From assembly GCF_000972705.2 (NCBI RefSeq), contig NZ_LATL02000254.1, forward strand, positions 1 through 13,415: a stretch of 13,415 nt of DNA. The letters are read 5' to 3'. A program made the position numbers and the translations under genes. Below, in pieces: positions 12,434 to 13,415 of the stretch (position 1 is its first letter; each line of letters opens with the position of its first letter). The stretch is from Limnoraphis robusta CS-951 (GTDB lineage Bacteria > Cyanobacteriota > Cyanobacteriia > Cyanobacteriales > Microcoleaceae). The notes beneath the pieces were generated by a model. It made no database searches. It had not been told where the DNA came from and saw only the letters and a list, made by a program, of their open reading frames with translations.

Positions 12434-13282
12434 TTAGACTAACCAGTTTCGCAGTTTAGACGAGATAAAATCTATCGTTGATGTTGCCACAATTAAAATG
12501 ATTAAAATCGCGCAAACTTTTTGATATTGAAACGCTTGAAAACTCTGATAAAGTGATACCCCAATTCCTCCCGCACCGACAATTCCCAGCACCGAAGCTG
12601 CACGAACATTCGACTCAAACCGATACAAAATATATGAAGTCCACAAGGGCATCACTTGGGGAAGTATACCAAATAAAATCTCTTGAATTTTTTCAGCGCC
12701 TGTCGCCCGAATTCCTTCGACTGGCCCCGGATCTATCGACTCTACCACTTCTGAAAATAACTTTCCTAATGTGCCTGTCGTACTCACAAACAACGCTAAT
12801 ACTCCCGCAAACGGCCCTAAACCAACAGCCACTACAAATATTAGCGCAAATACGATTTCGTTAATCGCTCGCATCGCATCTAATATCCGACGAATTGGCT
12901 GTACTATCCAAACCGGAAAAATATTTTCTGAGCCTAATAATGAGAGCGGAATTGCTGCAATTGCTGCCATTAACGTTCCCCAAATTCCCATCGAAATGGT
13001 GATAATCGTATCTTCTAAATATAATCGCCAATCCGAAAAATCCGGGGGAAAATAAGATCGAGTATATTCAACCATATTACCGCTATTTTGCAACAAAACC
13101 GGGAAATTCAATTCACTTTGAATCCCTGTTAAAATGAGTATACCAATTGCTCCGAGCAAAAAGAAAATACGGTTATTTGTCACCCGTTTTTTTTCTTGAT
13201 CAAGCATTTCTAACACGGCTGGAGATGCCAACAATTCAACAGATGAAGAGGTAGATGGCCAATTATTATGATTATTTTTCAT
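12434..13282 (-). CDS. phnE: Phosphonate ABC transporter permease PhnE
   Basis: From ATG 13282, a 282-residue inner-membrane permease; an in-frame TTG at 13312 would add ten residues. A cytosolic tail of about 37 residues precedes a first membrane helix (IFFLLGAIGILILTGI). A long external loop with YFPPDFSDWRLYLEDT follows, a PhnE hallmark. Further helices are TISMGIWGTLMAAIAAIPLSLL, NEIVFALIFVVAVGLGPFAGVLALF and the C-terminal IIL segment. The EAA-type cytoplasmic loop that docks the ATPase is EGIRATGAEKIQEILFGILPQVMP. SVLGIVGAGGIGVSLYQSFQAF is typical of phosphonate and phosphite permeases. The ATPase (phnC) and binding protein (phnD) are not in the window and may lie beyond the right edge. 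Phosphite or phosphate-ester transport is an alternative specificity. Confidence 0.92.
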   Translation of the reverse strand: MKNNHNNWPSTSSSVELLASPAVLEMLDQEKKRVTNNRIFFLLGAIGILILTGIQSELNFPVLLQNSGNMVEYTRSYFPPDFSDWRLYLEDTIITISMGIWGTLMAAIAAIPLSLLGSENIFPVWIVQPIRRILDAMRAINEIVFALIFVVAVGLGPFAGVLALFVSTTGTLGKLFSEVVESIDPGPVEGIRATGAEKIQEILFGILPQVMPLWTSYILYRFESNVRAASVLGIVGAGGIGVSLYQSFQAFQYQKVCAILIILIVATSTIDFISSKLRNWLV

Positions 13283-13415
13283 GTTCAAAAAATTCAGAGA
13301 TTGAATATACAAAAAATGAACGTTTCTCTCCCTCTCTCACCCCCGTGACCCCGAACATTTGCCAGAGCCGTTTCGCTCGTCGGTAAACATTTGCTTAGAA
13401 CCTCTCCCCCAACCC
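13283..13415. other. Region upstream of phnE to window edge
   Basis: This stretch is AT-rich close to phnE, then C-rich with pyrimidine tracts (CTCTCCCTCTCTC). I see no reading frame, promoter or Pho box in it. Confidence 0.4.

Noticed and set aside
12553..13055. Two overlapping plus-strand frames of about 100 codons over phnE
   Set aside because: Antisense to an unmistakable PhnE permease and lacking any recognisable motif.

Overview
The window is cyanobacterial, most likely from a filamentous Oscillatoriales-type genome. It is AT-rich and carries four exact HIP1 octamers (GCGATCGC). It also holds a palindromic GTAGAGA...TCTCTAC element, dispersed GTAGGGGCGGGTT repeats and a heptamer tandem repeat, all typical of such genomes. 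The left-edge gene is a typical cyanobacterial AMIN-domain cell-wall amidase.

Layout: (1) 1-464, minus strand: 5' part of an AMIN amidase. (2) 837-1451, plus strand: a gamma-glutamylcyclotransferase-like protein with a TTG start and a strong Shine-Dalgarno. (3) 1557-4663, minus strand: phnM, a 2H-phosphoesterase-like gene, a PhnZ-type HD oxygenase and a HAD hydrolase, ending at a hairpin at 1470-1499. (4) 4788-5081, plus strand: a Dabb-domain gene lying antisense between phnL and phnM, with a three-repeat Pho box in the divergent spacer. (5) 5093-10744, minus strand: the C-P lyase core phnG-phnH-phnI-phnJ-GST-phnK-phnL. (6) 10864-11580, plus strand: the GntR/HutC-type regulator phnF, divergent from phnG across overlapping dyads. 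(7) 11634-12140, minus strand: a fatty acid hydroxylase/sterol desaturase-family membrane protein. (8) 12434-13282, minus strand: phnE, the phosphonate ABC transporter permease.

The genes form a phosphonate utilisation island. PhnE imports phosphonates; binding protein and ATPase genes are not in the window and may lie beyond the right edge. PhnGHI with the transporter-like PhnL attach the phosphonate to ribose triphosphate, PhnM removes pyrophosphate, and the radical-SAM enzyme PhnJ (with PhnK) cleaves the C-P bond to give 5-phosphoribosyl 1,2-cyclic phosphate. No phnP (cyclic phosphodiesterase) or phnN is present. Instead a small protein with two HxS motifs sits directly behind phnM, followed by a PhnZ-like HD oxygenase and a HAD phosphatase. 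I regard that phnM-2H-HD-HAD block as the most interesting part: it could supply an alternative end of the C-P lyase pathway plus a second, oxidative C-P cleavage route.

Regulation readable in the DNA: a dyad (TTGTCAA-AA-TTGACAA) at the phnG/phnF divide, probably the PhnF operator, and a Pho box (three TTAA-centred octamers at exact 11-bp spacing) between phnM and the Dabb gene, suggesting phosphate-starvation control. No tRNA, rRNA, CRISPR array, transposase or integrase was seen.
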